Below are positions 1-12,634 of a DNA stretch of 64,000 nucleotides, in pieces (position 1 is the first letter of the stretch; each line of letters opens with the position of its first letter). A model generated the notes under the pieces. That model saw only the letters and a program-made list of their open reading frames with translations, searched no databases and had not been told where the DNA came from. The translations under genes and the position numbers were made by a program. The DNA comes from Larimichthys crocea. Its lineage: Eukaryota; Chordata; Actinopteri; Sciaenidae. The stretch lies in NCBI RefSeq assembly GCF_000972845.2, contig NC_040013.1:6305457-6369456 (forward strand), given 5' to 3'.

Positions 1-3000
1 TAAATCCAAATTTTAAGAAGTCCACTCCATCTCCTTCATCTGTTTTGATTGCCGCTTTAATCAGGATAATTTCGGGAGGCATTTTAATCTTACTGCAACC
101 TGTGAGTTTCCCCTTAGGGCTTTAAAAAGCGTGGCGTCCTGCCTACAGGTTGATTAATTAAGTCACTATAACAATAGAATGCGAGGACAGTGATAGATCG
201 TAGTGTTCATCTCTGCTCTGGCTGTGACACAAAGTCGTTGGCCTCCCCTGTTTCATTTTAAGCGGTGTTTGACATTCATGGAAGTCAGTGCCCAGTACGC
301 TGCCTACTTTGCCCAAACACCACATCACATATTGGCACCTCAACACTTGCTGGACCAGAGTCCACTGCAAATGAAGCCCAATAGGCGGTGCTTATACTGT
401 CAAACCAGTCTATCAAACTGTACATCCAGTGCAGACATTTATTAAATTCAACCATAAAGTTAGAAGATATAGTTTGACTTAATGCCTGACTGTTTATTAT
501 AAGGCCTAGAAAAAAAATCAAGATCAAAGTAATGCACCTCAACCAAGTATCAAAGGAAGCTAAATACTCTGCTAGAAAAATCAATAATCACTTACACACA
601 GAGGGCTGGAACAATATAGGTTTCAGATATATTGTGGATGTAACACCCTCTGAGTTTAAAAAACCAATAAAGATGAGTAGTGCCGACCTAATATCACCCT
701 GATTTGCCTCATGGGGCCAAACAGGTTGGCCATGCCTCTCACATCATTCATTCCACTCCGTTTCCAATCACTCCCAAAGCATCACTTCAGGGATTCATTT
801 GACACGTTTATTGCCAAATGGTGTGATTTCCAAGCTGGGCAGCAGTTTCTGATGTACCAACAGTGATCTCACTTGCACGGCAGACTGATTTGGACCTCAC
901 ACTTGTGTACCTCACTTAGTCCTTCAGAAGTAAAGTGGCAAATGATGAACTGAGTCGTTAATATCCCGTAGCACTGAACGCGCCATGCACCATTTTCCAC
1001 CCTCATATTGACCAAAGCAGAAAGGTCAGTGGGATCCTGCTGTATTACTCCCCCCGTAAGTAATTACAGTATTTGTGTTTAATCACTTGTGGTAAATGTA
1101 TTGTTTGAGAATTTATCACACGCATGTGTAAACACATACTGTAAGCCAGGGTGAAGTTATTTTCTCTATAAAGCACATCCATAAAAACTGTTTTGTTACT
1201 AGCACCTTCCTGTGTTGTGAAGATCATAAACCTCCAGATTTTATGTACATATTTATGTAGACAGAGAGGAGCTTAATGTGCACGCTGAGGGAGGAGTGTT
1301 AAAGGAGAATAGCTTTCCTACACTGGCATTATTTCCTGTATTCCGTTTGTTTTTGTTATGTCATCGTGTACCTTACTTATCCCCACAGGTAAGTGGCAAA
1401 TGTAAATCACATTGTTTACAGATGCATCAGTTTCTACAAATGCTCATCAATCAAACAAGGAACAATCCATCACAGTCTAACCAGAGAGAGCAGGTCCTCT
1501 ATGTACAGTCACCTCAATAGATTAGGATGTAGTGCAGCAGCACTAAGGACATGATGTAGAGGGAGGACAAGTAAGTATACCAAAAAGAAAACCGCAACAC
1601 TTGAGCATCATTTCATTCCAGAAATTCACAGATTGAAAAATATGTAACAGTGAAGAACGCATCATGGGACTGCGCCTCAGTTTGTTGTTCCGAGACTGTC
1701 AAGCTATGAAATAATGAGCTTGGTAAAAAAAAAAACATTATGTAACATAAGCAACATACCCCCATCTCCAACAATTAATGTGACTTTGTGTGTTTTTGGT
1801 TGCAATTGGGACGTACCAATCTAAAATAATATCAAAAAAGTGTTTTGGGGTAAATCATTGCAGAACTTCCAGACAAATTCTGCTCTCAATCTTGGTCACT
1901 AGCTATCCCATAATGCCCTGCAAAGCGAGCTGCACACTGTCATTAATGCAGAATGAGGATGTAGCAGCATAGGTGTGTTTTATAGTTTGTGAATTCAAGT
2001 TTTCATTTATAAGAATTCAAAAAGTTACACCTCATCTCAATCATATTTTTCAAACTGATAAATGTATTTTAAATAATGCTTTAGTAGAAAAATAACATGT
2101 TCATCTCTAGTCAGCCATGACTGGCTGAGGATTTTTCTGCATGGAGGACCATTTAAAACCCCTCGACCCTGTAATTTATCCATCTTTAATGATTAGCTGC
2201 AATCCCACATGACTGCTGCTGCGCTCGGTCATCTCTGTGTCCTTGAGTCAGTTCATGTGTAGTTACAATCAACAACTCACACACGAAGACAAATCTGTCC
2301 TCGAAATCCAAAACTGTGCGCATAAAAGTCAAACTCTAGCAACCTAAAACTGACAGACTCAAATTTACAGACGGACACAAACACTCCTGATGGCGCCGTC
2401 GTTACTGTCATCCCACCAGGTGATGTTTAAAGATGAGCTGGGCATTGGTATGCAGAGAGGTTCGCCTCGCCGCTGCTAAGAATAGAAAACACCAAGGTGG
2501 AGGGAAGACATTTGTTTTGCGAGTAACCTCAGCCTATGACACGACACACACACACTCCGTGTGACAGTGTGTGTGAGAGACATAGTAACTGTCTGTCTCT
2601 GCGTTTGTAGGTGTGTGTGTGTGTGAGATCTGTATTTGATGATTCATAGGGCAGACTGTCCCGGAGATGTTGTTGTTGTTGTTGTTGCCGATGTTGTTGT
2701 TGCCTTAAATTACTTTTCAGGGTATTGCTTGATGCTTGGCAGCATGAGACTGCGCTAAGTGGAGAAAAGTGACTGAGGTGGTTAAGATTTCTGAAAGATA
2801 GTGGAAGACACAGAACGGTGGGAAAAAAAATAAATAAAAAAAAGCAACCTTGTTGCATCTGTCGTTTTCTCAGCTGCTCTCTGTGGCCACATTCAGCACA
2901 ATCTGCTCTTTTGAATTCATGAATGGGCTGCATGATGTGAAATGAAGGTATCCAATCAGCTGTGAAAATGGGCACGGATGATGAATTGACCTTTATTGCC

Positions 3001-4399
3001 TTCCTGAGTGGACGGGCTTGAATAGGCGCCATGTGAAGTGAGCAGTTGCAGAAAGCATTGTGCGTTTTTTTTTTTTACAAGGATTCTGAAGCATTAAGCT
3101 AAATTGAGGCGAGTGTGAGCCTCTTTGGAGTGGCTACTGGTTGTCGAATAGATGAAGCCCTTGTTTCTGAAGCACAGATTTATTTCCGGACTCCCGCTAC
3201 CTCCGTCCCTCCCTTCTCTGCCCTGTTATTTTTCATTTCTCTTTCCCTCCCCACCCTGTTTGTACAGCTTCTACTCTTTAATTTTCTCCATCCCTCCTGT
3301 CTCCATGTCTGTCTAACTCTCTCTGTCCTCCCTCTCGACTCTAGTCTGTCTGTCTGACTCTTTCTGTGTATACTGGCGTTAAAATCTCATATATACTGCA
3401 TGAAAAATGATGAAAAACATAATCTTTTTGAGACGTGGAACAATCCCCTCCTTTAATCAAGCGCACAAATTCTACATTTGAACACATTCACCCATAAAAA
3501 TATAGATTAGCAACACTTAAAGTATGGGAAATGTGATAAATATAAGTTGTACCCTTCAAAATAAAAGTTTGCGTTAAATCCACTGGATAACAGGGATGTA
3601 CTGCATAAAGCCCTGTTCATCATTTAGTCCCATGAGTGTCTGTCGCCTACTGAGACACAGATTCAGTCCAACCTTGTAATGCTGTTATTACTGTCATACT
3701 GTTGGATCAACTTTTCAGATGCACTTGGAGTTCTTGGAGCACTTTGCTCCAATTATCTTCCGTGCTAAAATGGCATCCTTCGGTGCAACAGTGTGGCAAA
3801 ATGAGAATAAGTGTGGATCAGGAGGAGCACAGAATCTCTAAATAAAAACAAGCGCGATGGCTTAATCCGACACGCAGGCCTCCATCCACTGATTAGAGTG
3901 CAGAGCAGCATTATACAGGTGGAGCATCAGTGTCTGACATTACGACTAAACATCCTTCAACAATGCTCCTGTGCCGCCAGAACAAGCTGAAATGCTACCA
4001 TGTTACGAACACTACAACAAGGAATAACCTTAGCTCAGACGATCACACACACAATATAAGCACTCGCATGTATTAAAATTGGAGGACAGAATGAGAAAAG
4101 GAGGATCAAGGAGGTCAATTGATTCTGTATGTTGGGGACTTTGTTGATTTTGTTTCCACCTCAAAATACAATATAAACACACTTTTATGAGTGACTGTTG
4201 CCTAAGTAATCTTACATATGCAAAACTAGAAGAATCAGAACATTTCAGCACATTAATCCAGTTATTTTGGAACAAGCTGTAAACGCAACACCATGTATGT
4301 GTGATATGGGTGGCGCGTAAGCAGACACAGATTTAAATAATATTAGCATTTGTTTGGAGTTCTGCTTTTGGACACTAGATAAATATGATTCCAATAGCA
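1..4399. other. Non-coding sequence, nothing specific recognised
   Basis: Every ORF is short and matches no family I recognise. The 167-residue minus-strand ORF (2529-3032) is built on a TGTTGT run (2667-2700) and a TG tract. A pyrimidine-rich stretch lies at 3200-3360. This could be intergenic or an upstream intron of the exchanger. Confidence 0.6.
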
Positions 4400-4690
4400 C
4401 TTTCTTTTAAATCTGCTTACAGAAATATCCGTCTCTTGCTAAATGCTCCGCTGTGCTCACCAGCGAGTCACTAACTTTCTGTCTGCTGTCCTGGTAGTGC
4501 ACACTGGAGGTTTTCTTTTACTGAAAATGGTGCTTAGAAATGAAGCCAATGCTAAAAACTGTAATTTCTCGAGCGTCCGCATGATGCACATCTGGCCGGC
4601 GTCGTATATTCTCAGCTTCAAAACAGTGACGTCAGCAAAAACAACCAAAACAAGCTGAAAGATGCTAAAACCATCCGCAGTGTTGTTGGT
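4400..4690. repeat. Interspersed repeat, 'GCTGAAAGATGCTAAAA' family
   Basis: It contains GCTCACCAGCGAGTCACTAAC, TGTCTGCTGTCCTGGTAGTG, GAGCGTCCGCATGATG and AACAAGCTGAAAGATGCTAAAA. The same ordered phrases occur, degenerate, at 10830-11470 and partly at 51120-51440. The last phrase also occurs at ~38000 and ~43300. The overlapping ORFs here are shadows. Confidence 0.6.
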
Positions 4691-4818
4691 AATTCTCTGT
4701 GTGTTCATCATATGAAACACTTCCTCCATATGATATATAGTCAGTTGACCCATTGTTGTCATTTTTTGCATATGATCTTTTCACCTCTTCACTCATATTT
4801 TTGTTCAGCAGATTCACC

Positions 4819-4819
<1 letters not shown>

Positions 4820-4866
<47 letters not shown>
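4820..4866 (+). repeat. (TGTC)n microsatellite
   Basis: About eleven TGTC units, followed by CT-rich sequence to ~4920. Confidence 0.95.
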
Positions 4867-4872
<6 letters not shown>

Positions 4873-5301
4873 ATTCTGTTCTCTCATCCCCAAATCCTCT
4901 CCTCTCTCTCTCACCTCTGCTTCCCTGCTAGCTCCATAACTCTCTACGGCCTCGTCACCTCGCGCCCTCCTCCATTCTCTGTCAGTCAGTCCACTCCTGG
5001 GTTGTTTACTACCTTTATCCCCTCTGCTTCACCTCTCTTCTCTTCTCCACCATCGCTCCCATATGTCCGTATTACTGTCTCTCCTGCCCAGCTCAGTATT
5101 CTTTCAATCGCTGAACATCTTCCCCCATCGTGCTCTGTAACATTTCATCTTGCCTTACATTTCCTAATTTATGTATTTGTTTTATTCTGTCCTGGATGTT
5201 TCTATCCTCCTCTCGCCAGGCCTCTTTTTCCTATTCATTTGTGTGTAATCTGTCACAGCAGCATAAACCCAAACTTATCTTATATAATCTGATAAGAGTC
5301 C

Positions 5302-5304
<3 letters not shown>

Positions 5305-5339
<35 letters not shown>
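5305..5339 (+). repeat. (CA)n microsatellite
   Basis: Uninterrupted CA repeat, about 17 units. Confidence 0.95.
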
Positions 5340-5341
<2 letters not shown>

Positions 5342-5493
5342 ACAAGCTTTCCAGCCACGTTGCATGCATGACTGCAGAGCGTTTCGGCATGCGATGTGTG
5401 TTTGACGATGTGTTCACGAGTGCATGCATGTGTGATTGTGAAATCTTGCAAGTGTCAGCTTCATCGGACCGGGTGGTTTTCTATGTTGTGTTA

Positions 5494-5495
<2 letters not shown>

Positions 5496-5545
<50 letters not shown>
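5496..5545 (+). repeat. (TG)n microsatellite
   Basis: Uninterrupted TG repeat, about 25 units; with the (CA)n tract 160 bp upstream it forms an inverted pair. Confidence 0.95.
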
Positions 5546-5546
<1 letters not shown>

Positions 5547-6605
5547 AGGATGGATTGTCGTGTCTGGTGATTTTCTGATTGGATTAAAGGAGGGATGATG
5601 ATCATAAGCGATAAAGTGATATGCTGGAAAGCAATAAAAAAAAAAATAATACGTGGCAGGAGTGGACGACAGGCTCTCCTAAATACCCATAATCCACTCT
5701 GTTGTCATGCTATTACAGACTCTCTCACACACACTCACTGCACATCTCCAGCTTTTCTAGCTGCACACACTTCAGTGCAACTTCCCTTTACACACGTGCT
5801 TTCACTGTTCAGGTTTTCATGCTTTTATCTTTGTGTTTGTGGAAGTTTCATGTCCTCTCTGAGCTCCTCAAACCTCAGTGCGAATGAGTGTGAAAATAAA
5901 GCCGTTTTATATCTTTTCTTTATATCTTTCTCCCTGATGGTCTCTCCCCATCGCCTCTTTTTGAAAATACATTTCGGACATAGAGCATTTTCACTGCCTC
6001 TCCGTGTGAAATAAAGAAAAAGGTGGCGTTGGGGGGTTTATCATACGGAAAAGCATTGAGCTAATGAAAGACTCGCTTCCATTTAACTTCATTAGTCTTA
6101 CCGCAGCTCTGTTGCTCCCATTTCCTGAACACAAACAAATCAAAGGCACTCGTGTTATCCATCTGCTCTGTTATCAAACTGTACTGGTTCTTGGCATCGC
6201 TTTCAGGCCCCCCCACACACACACACACAGTGTGACACACCTCTTTTTGGCATTCATTCGAAGAAGCAGTAATTTCTCATCACCACAGGGGTATTTACTT
6301 TTGAAATTAAAGAAATGGAGGGGAAAGAGGGCAGGCGAGTGCCAACTCTTTATGAATATGGCCGAGCGCGGAGCCAAAGGACTTGCAAAGTGCACTTATT
6401 TCTTAGCCGGATGAAAGCAGTGACGAGGCGGTGGAGCTGGAAGGAGGATGATGAAAATAAGATTTTGGGGAAAGAACAGAGAGCGAGATGGAGGGATAAC
6501 AATAGAGGATTTCATCATAGTGGGATAAAATAAACAAATGATGGCAGATGAGGATGGAGAACTGAACTGAATCTAACATCCTCAGTGATATAGCAATAGG
6601 ATTTG

Positions 6606-6935
6606 ACACTATATTGGTCAGCTGATACGTCTATCGCAGACGTATTGGTATAGGTTTCATATGTTATCTGATATGTGCCCCAGTGTATTATGCAGAAAAT
6701 GCTTATGGTAATATATTGATGTATATTATACTGTGGCAAGCAGCACGGAGTGAGAAGAAGAAGCACCTCTCAGCAATTAAAGCCAACTATAAAATTGGCT
6801 GATAATGTATTATGTAAAATTACATACACATAAACAGCTAAAAACTTCACTATATCGGCAACACCATATTTATAATTGGTGAATTTTGGCACTCTAAAAT
6901 CAGTATCGCTGTCAGAAATCTTTATCGGTCAGGTT
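6606..6935. repeat. Possible 'TATCGG' type fish repeat
   Basis: Scattered degenerate phrases (ATATTGGTCAGCTGATA, TTGGCTGATAATGTATTA, TATATCGGCAACACC, TTATCGGTCAGGTTCTG) resemble a widespread fish repeat rich in TATCGG/GCCGATA. Boundaries are guesses. Confidence 0.35.
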
Positions 6936-7402
6936 CTGTCCATATGCCATCCTCCTGCAGCAGACTTCTCTTTCTTTGCTCTTACCGCTGCTCACACACC
7001 GATTCATAAACAAGTCAACTTGACTAAATCCTTTGTTTATGAAGTTCTATTCATAAAGTGATAGCCAGTCCCCTCAAATCTCCCTCAAGTCTACCTGGGG
7101 TAAACGCCTCAGCTGCTGCAAAATGGCCGTGACATGAAAATGGAGAGAAGCTTTGGGTGGAGGTGTGAAGGCATCCGGGGTGAACACTCAACGACTGCCG
7201 TTCCCTCTGGGTGGTTGGCGTTCAGTGTGTGTTTGTGTTTGTGTTTGTGTTTGTTAAAGAGACATAAAATGCTTCTAGAAGTGTATGTGATGCTGTGTGT
7301 GTGTGTGTTCAACGCTGTGACGACTTTTAGTTGTGAACTCCACGAGAGTTTGTGTGTGTGTGTCATCAGGGCCCCGCAGCATGAAAAGAACACTTAAATG
7401 AA

Positions 7403-7404
<2 letters not shown>

Positions 7405-7469
<65 letters not shown>
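7405..7469 (+). repeat. (GT)n microsatellite
   Basis: Uninterrupted GT repeat of about 32 units; a shorter (TTTGTG)n tract lies at 7227-7254. Confidence 0.95.
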
Positions 7470-7470
<1 letters not shown>

Positions 7471-7613
7471 CCAAGTCAGTGTAGCAAAAAGAAATCCACA
7501 CGAGTGAGGGAACACTATAGGACAGCCTGCATGGAAGTATGGTACATTGTTGTGAGTATGAAAGTTTAAATGTTCACTTTCAATGTTCATATTCATTTAT
7601 TTATGCATGATAA

Positions 7614-7638
7614 GTGTGTTTGTGTTTGTGTTTGTGTT

Positions 7639-7680
<42 letters not shown>
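7614..7680 (+). repeat. (TTTGTG)n-(TG)n compound microsatellite
   Basis: About five GTGTTT units pass into a pure TG run ending at 7680. Confidence 0.95.
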
Positions 7681-7681
<1 letters not shown>

Positions 7682-9252
7682 ACACATAAGCTAACTAGCT
7701 CCCCCAGGCTCTCTGCTATCCTCTCTGTGTGTGACATTAGCAAGGGACGGAAGTCTGAGCACCGCGCTGCCAGTACCTCTTAACATCATACACACATGGG
7801 GAAAAAACAAACAAACGGAGGCTGGCAGATCCTGGATATGAACATCTGCAATATGACTTGCACTCAGAGTGTGTATGTCTGTGTTCGTGAGTGTGATCAA
7901 ACCATATCCATGACTTCCTATCCATAGAAAGCTGGGGGAAGGTTATACTGATGATTGTGTGTTGCGTAATGCCATACGTGTAATATGCATTATGAGATTG
8001 CATATACTTTACATTATGGGGATTATCTAAAGCCACAGTTTGAGACTTGTCATACTGCCACGGCCAGTTAGAGGGAAGGCTTACACTCTCACAGCACGCA
8101 GTCCACATCGGCATGGAGGCTATAAAACACTCTCTGTTTTGTTTGTTACTCATTATGAATCGCTAAACACCTGCACGCCCTGTGACATCAAATATATCAC
8201 TGTAGCGATGCATGAAGAGCACACACGACATCGCACGGCACGGTTAAATAAATAAAGCATTCATTTAGAAGAGTGATCAAACACGTTACAGGAAATTTCA
8301 ATCAGAATCGAGTAGCATGCCGTCATGGCACGGCGAAATTCATGAGAAAGGGCAAATGGAAATAAACGATGCTCAGCCAGATTATAATAAAGATTTTCAT
8401 TTCATTAAAACATTACACTTCATTTTGCCTTTGAGCTGCCATTGATGTGACTGTCTGCCCGAAGCTTGGAAACACGCACTTAGAGTTAAAATCATCACAA
8501 TAATAATATGTGGAATTATGACTCTAGAGTCAGTTGGTAGTTTAATCAAACGGCTTTTGTCAGGAAGGTAATCATGTTCAGTTTTTATTGAAACTCTATC
8601 TATTAGAAATGATTAATTGAAATCTAGGTTAGTTTGGAATGTGTCATGTGCCCATAGTGACTCATACCACTCAGAGAAACAAGTCTTACACAAGTAACTG
8701 TTTGGTGTTGTTGAGTCATATTGTGTTACCCTCGTTCCAAAATTGTTTTATTCAAAAAGCTACAAACAAATCTCACCAGCCTCTTGAAGTATTCAAATGA
8801 TGTATCTCACACGAGTAAAGTTCACTTTTTTTTTTTAATCACTCAGATTAAAGTCCCTGAAAATGTGGTTTCAATCCAATATTTGCTTGTAAAAAAATCT
8901 AATTATTTTTAATGCATACTGTTGCATTAAAGTATGTGACATTGCCTTTACCCAACAGAGCTCCTGCCACTTGCTGAAACTGCTGAAATAACACAGGAAA
9001 AAGCAGAAATCTGTCGAGTGAAGCAACTAAAACTAATGCAACATTGGAAGAAAACATTGTGTTCATGTTGGATCCTGATACTCAGTAGTAAGAGTAAAAA
9101 TATACTTATACTTACTACATCTATATTTCCATTGCTATATTTATGCTTGAGACTATTTGTTGTCTTATCTTTAACTATCATTCTGTCATATCCTTTATCT
9201 ACGTCCTTTCACTTACTATTAGCACTTGCCTCCAGTAAATAAAGGTCAATCA

Positions 9253-9254
<2 letters not shown>

Positions 9255-9291
<37 letters not shown>
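9255..9291 (+). repeat. (AC)n microsatellite at SINE tail
   Basis: About 18 AC units directly adjoining the 3' end of the minus-strand SINE. Confidence 0.95.
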
Positions 9292-9293
<2 letters not shown>

Positions 9294-9475
9294 GCTTATG
9301 GACATTCAGATGTATACCCGTGGTTAGCAGGAGTTAGGGGTTCAGTGGCTTGCTCAAGGACAACTCAGCAGCACCCAGGAGCAAACTGGAACCTGTCCAG
9401 CTACCAGTCCACACTCCATACTGTGGTCCCTGCTGGCCTTGAACCAAGTCCCCACGGACTGAGCTATAACTGAGT
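9285..9475 (-). mobile_element. tRNA-derived SINE
   Basis: Read on the minus strand from about 9475, an A-box-like TAGCTCAGT (9461-9469) is followed about 20 bases later by a B-box-like GGTTCAAGG (around 9437-9447). Then come the fish-SINE body phrases: a GGAGTGTGGACTGGTAGCTGG block (split here into shorter matches) and CCTTGAGCAAGCCACTGAACCCC. The element runs into the (CA)n tract at 9255-9291, which is (TG)n in its own orientation. No autonomous coding capacity. Confidence 0.75.
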
Positions 9476-9895
9476 GTATGTGAGGCCACTTACTGTTGAT
9501 ACTGCTCTCATTGACTGTACACACACACACACTCAGAGAGGCTTTTTTTCCACCGGATGAGGTCCGTTCAGTTATTTTTTCTCTCTGATCCGTGATCATG
9601 TCTTTATTAAGGCAGTGTAGTTATTAACCTCCAGCCTGCGGGCAGTGTTCATTAAGTTCATTCTCTAATGTAGGCCTAATCTAGAGGTGGAATGAAACAT
9701 TCATACATGCTTCACCATTCATCTGTCTGCTGATACTCCACCAAACCTCTCTGGCCTTTACAGCCCAAAGGGCCCACTGACACTTCTCATTTCCTCCTCT
9801 GCACTGTCTGCATGCAATTACTCTTTTCTCTTATCGTCTGCTGCGTTCTTCTCTTTTCTCTAGTTTTTCCATTTTCACACATGCATATCAGCTTT

Positions 9896-9971
9896 TCCTT
9901 TCCTTTCCTTTCCTTTCCTTTCCTTTCCTTTCCTTTCCTTTCCTTTCCTTTCCTTTCCTTTCCTTTCCTTC
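9896..9971 (+). repeat. (CCTTT)n microsatellite
   Basis: About fifteen perfect TTTCC units. It produces spurious repetitive ORFs on both strands (9812-10087). Confidence 0.95.
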
Positions 9972-10829
9972 CCCCTAACCTCTTCCACTTCGTTGCTGTG
10001 CTCCTCTTCTATGCCATTACCAGCATGACAATCTGTTGCTTGCTTGGATCTCAATCGCGGCTTCAAGCATGCTTTTAGATGGATCAAAGTAGATATTAAG
10101 TACTAATACACACATGTGCAGCCACACACACATATGCAGGAATATCATGCATGCATCTCCACAAGCTCACAATGAGCCTGTTGCGAATTACTGGCTTCAA
10201 AGACGGGGATGAATGCTGTGCGGTGTGTCATCTCTGAAATTTCACATGTACACCCACTCACACACACACAATTACGCACGCAAGGGTGCACGCTACTAAC
10301 ATGCACATACATAAAAAATGCATGAACGTGAAAGCAGGATCATTAGATTGAACCAGTGTGTGTTTTTCTGTGCGCGAGAGAACATAAAACGTGCGGTTGA
10401 GTGTGTTTATTGTCTGTGTAATGAATGCTTGTTATTCTCAGATCTGCTGGTTAAGGAGGATGTCGGGCAAGGGTCGAACACTTCAAAAGCTCTTTCATGC
10501 CTGCCTCACTTAGCTCACATCGACCTCTGGATGTGCTGATCGATTGACCAGCTTTTATTTGAGTAATTTGGGGAAGCGAGAGCTTCCGAAGCAAACTCTG
10601 ACATGCATGTCCGTTTAAGGTATGTGAGAAATTGTGAGGCTTAATCTGTCTTTTTTTTTTTTTTTTGCCTTTACTTTATATTCTTACCCACATATGGTAC
10701 TGTGAGATTTACCACTGGAAGAATAACAGTAACATTACTGTATTTACATGTCCAGCAGCCACAGAGCTACATTAATAGTAATTCGTAATAGAGTCCTGTT
10801 TTTGGCAACTAGGTTAGTATGAAGACAAT

Positions 10830-11470
10830 ATTTAGCCTTTTTTTTAGCTCTGTTTTGGTCATCAATTTCTCTTAGTGGATTATTGCTGTACTATGTTGAC
10901 CACCTAAACACTGACGTTGTTTGTCTGCTATTTGGTGCTGACCAGGTACCGTATAATACTTCAATATTTTTTTTAAAGCATCTGTCTGCTGCAGCTGGAA
11001 ACAATGTTGACGAGTTACCACCTAGAAAACCAAAAGAATTAGCTCAAAGACACTAAAGCGCTTCATGGGGCTCTTTGCTTAGTTCTGATTTGGTCTCCAC
11101 CAAGTCTAGAGAACTATTTAGCTCATATACTACTATTTTCACCCAATGAATGCTAACCTTGTCTGCCACTTAGTTCTGAGTATGGCACAGTTGGTTCATC
11201 AGAGTGTTGACATATCGTTTTGCTGAAAACGTCTGTCTGCTGTGGCGGACACTGCGCTGATGAGGTCAATGGGAACAAAAGCTTTAAGTTAAACCAAAAA
11301 TACGAGCTGAAAGACTCTAAAGTGCTTTGTGGAGCTGAATATAACTGCAGACTTGGGTGATAACTCTTTGTGCGTGAGTGACTATGACACATACTGCCAC
11401 TTAGGGCACTACTTTTACATTAGATGTAGTGAATGGACCCAAAATTGACTAGTGCAGCTTTAAAGTTTTA
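10830..11470. repeat. Interspersed repeat, same family, apparently two units
   Basis: TTAGCTCTGTTTTGGTC, TTGTCTGCTATTTGGTGCTGACCAGGTA and TTAGCTCAAAGACACTAAAG (10845-11056) are followed by a second similar series (TTTGGTCTCCACC, TGTCTGCTG, GAGCTGAAAGACTCTAAAG, 11090-11320). It ends in GTGCAGCTTTAAAG at ~11466, a typical MITE terminus read in reverse. Non-coding. Confidence 0.55.
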
Positions 11471-12581
11471 AAGCTTTTGGGGATCCGTTACTGACAGCTC
11501 ATTCCTGTGAGGTATTAATAATCTTGCCATAATCTCTTCAGGTGTAACATTTTGGTAGCTTGCAGATACATTTTTGGAAATGTAAGTTTCTTTCACATCT
11601 TAAAAGTAAAGGGAGTTGATGCTGACTCTGTTTCTCAAAGTCTCGCACAAGAGCTGACAAGTCAAACTGCAGTTCTCTCGAGCGTTTGATTCCTTGCTCA
11701 AAGGCATCATAACTTTAAATCTGGAGTTAGTGGAGAACATTACTTATTCATTTTCTTTAGTCACAGTTTAGTAAGCGATGTTTTTCGACTTAAACACCCT
11801 TCAAAAAGCCCATCACAAGCCCACACATACCCCTCTAACCGTGCTGCTACATGCCCTGTCCCCTGGTAAACTCCTCTCCGGTCTCAGCGGTCATGTTGCC
11901 TGGAGCTATTGGTCAGAAGCAGCGGTTTTTATTCATATTTTAGATGAGAAAAAACAGACCAGCAGAAAGTTGATTTCACTCAAATTCACTCTGAGATTTT
12001 CTGTATACATCCTGTGTGTTTTTATTGACCGCTTGCAGACACCCTGTCAAACAGCCGCCTGGTTAGATGCAAGAAAACATCATTGATCCAAAGATAGAAC
12101 AGCAGCCAGGGGGGTTTGGACTTAACTCGTTTTGCTGAGGATTTCTCATTTGTTTCTCTGTCACACACACAATCACCATCACCCACTCCTCACATACCCA
12201 TAATGATAATGTTAAAGATATTTGTATCTCATTAATCACCATGGCAACAGTATTGGCCCTATTTTCTACTCTCCCCTTCTCTCTTTTTGTTTGTCTCTCT
12301 CTCTCACACACACACACATGCTTCGAGATTATGTTTCCATTCTCCTCTACTATACAGCCATTTATATTCAGTACTGTATTGGATATTATTGGATGTGACA
12401 TACTGCTGATGCACACTCATTGTTGCTTTGATTTTGTTGCTGCAGGATGTGCTGCTGGAGTGATTGCATGTATGTATGTGTGTGGGTGTGTGTGTGTGAA
12501 TGAGTGACTGTCTGCTGGAAGCTGTGGCAGGTGTGTAATCCCCTAAGGGCAGAGTTGCATTGTTACCAGAGTAGTGCTTCA

Positions 12582-12583
<2 letters not shown>

Positions 12584-12631
<48 letters not shown>
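12584..12631 (+). repeat. (TG)n microsatellite
   Basis: About 24 TG units. Confidence 0.95.

Positions 12632-12634
<3 letters not shown>

Noticed and set aside
2529..3032. 167-residue minus-strand ORF
   Set aside because: Contains poly-Gln and Thr-His runs from TGTTGT and TG repeats; no family resemblance or splice context.
7405..7680. CRISPR-like or satellite array
   Set aside because: Simple TG/TTTGTG microsatellites without spacers, in a vertebrate genome.
9812..10087. Repetitive ORFs (SFPFL and KGKER units)
   Set aside because: Translation of the (CCTTT)n microsatellite on both strands.
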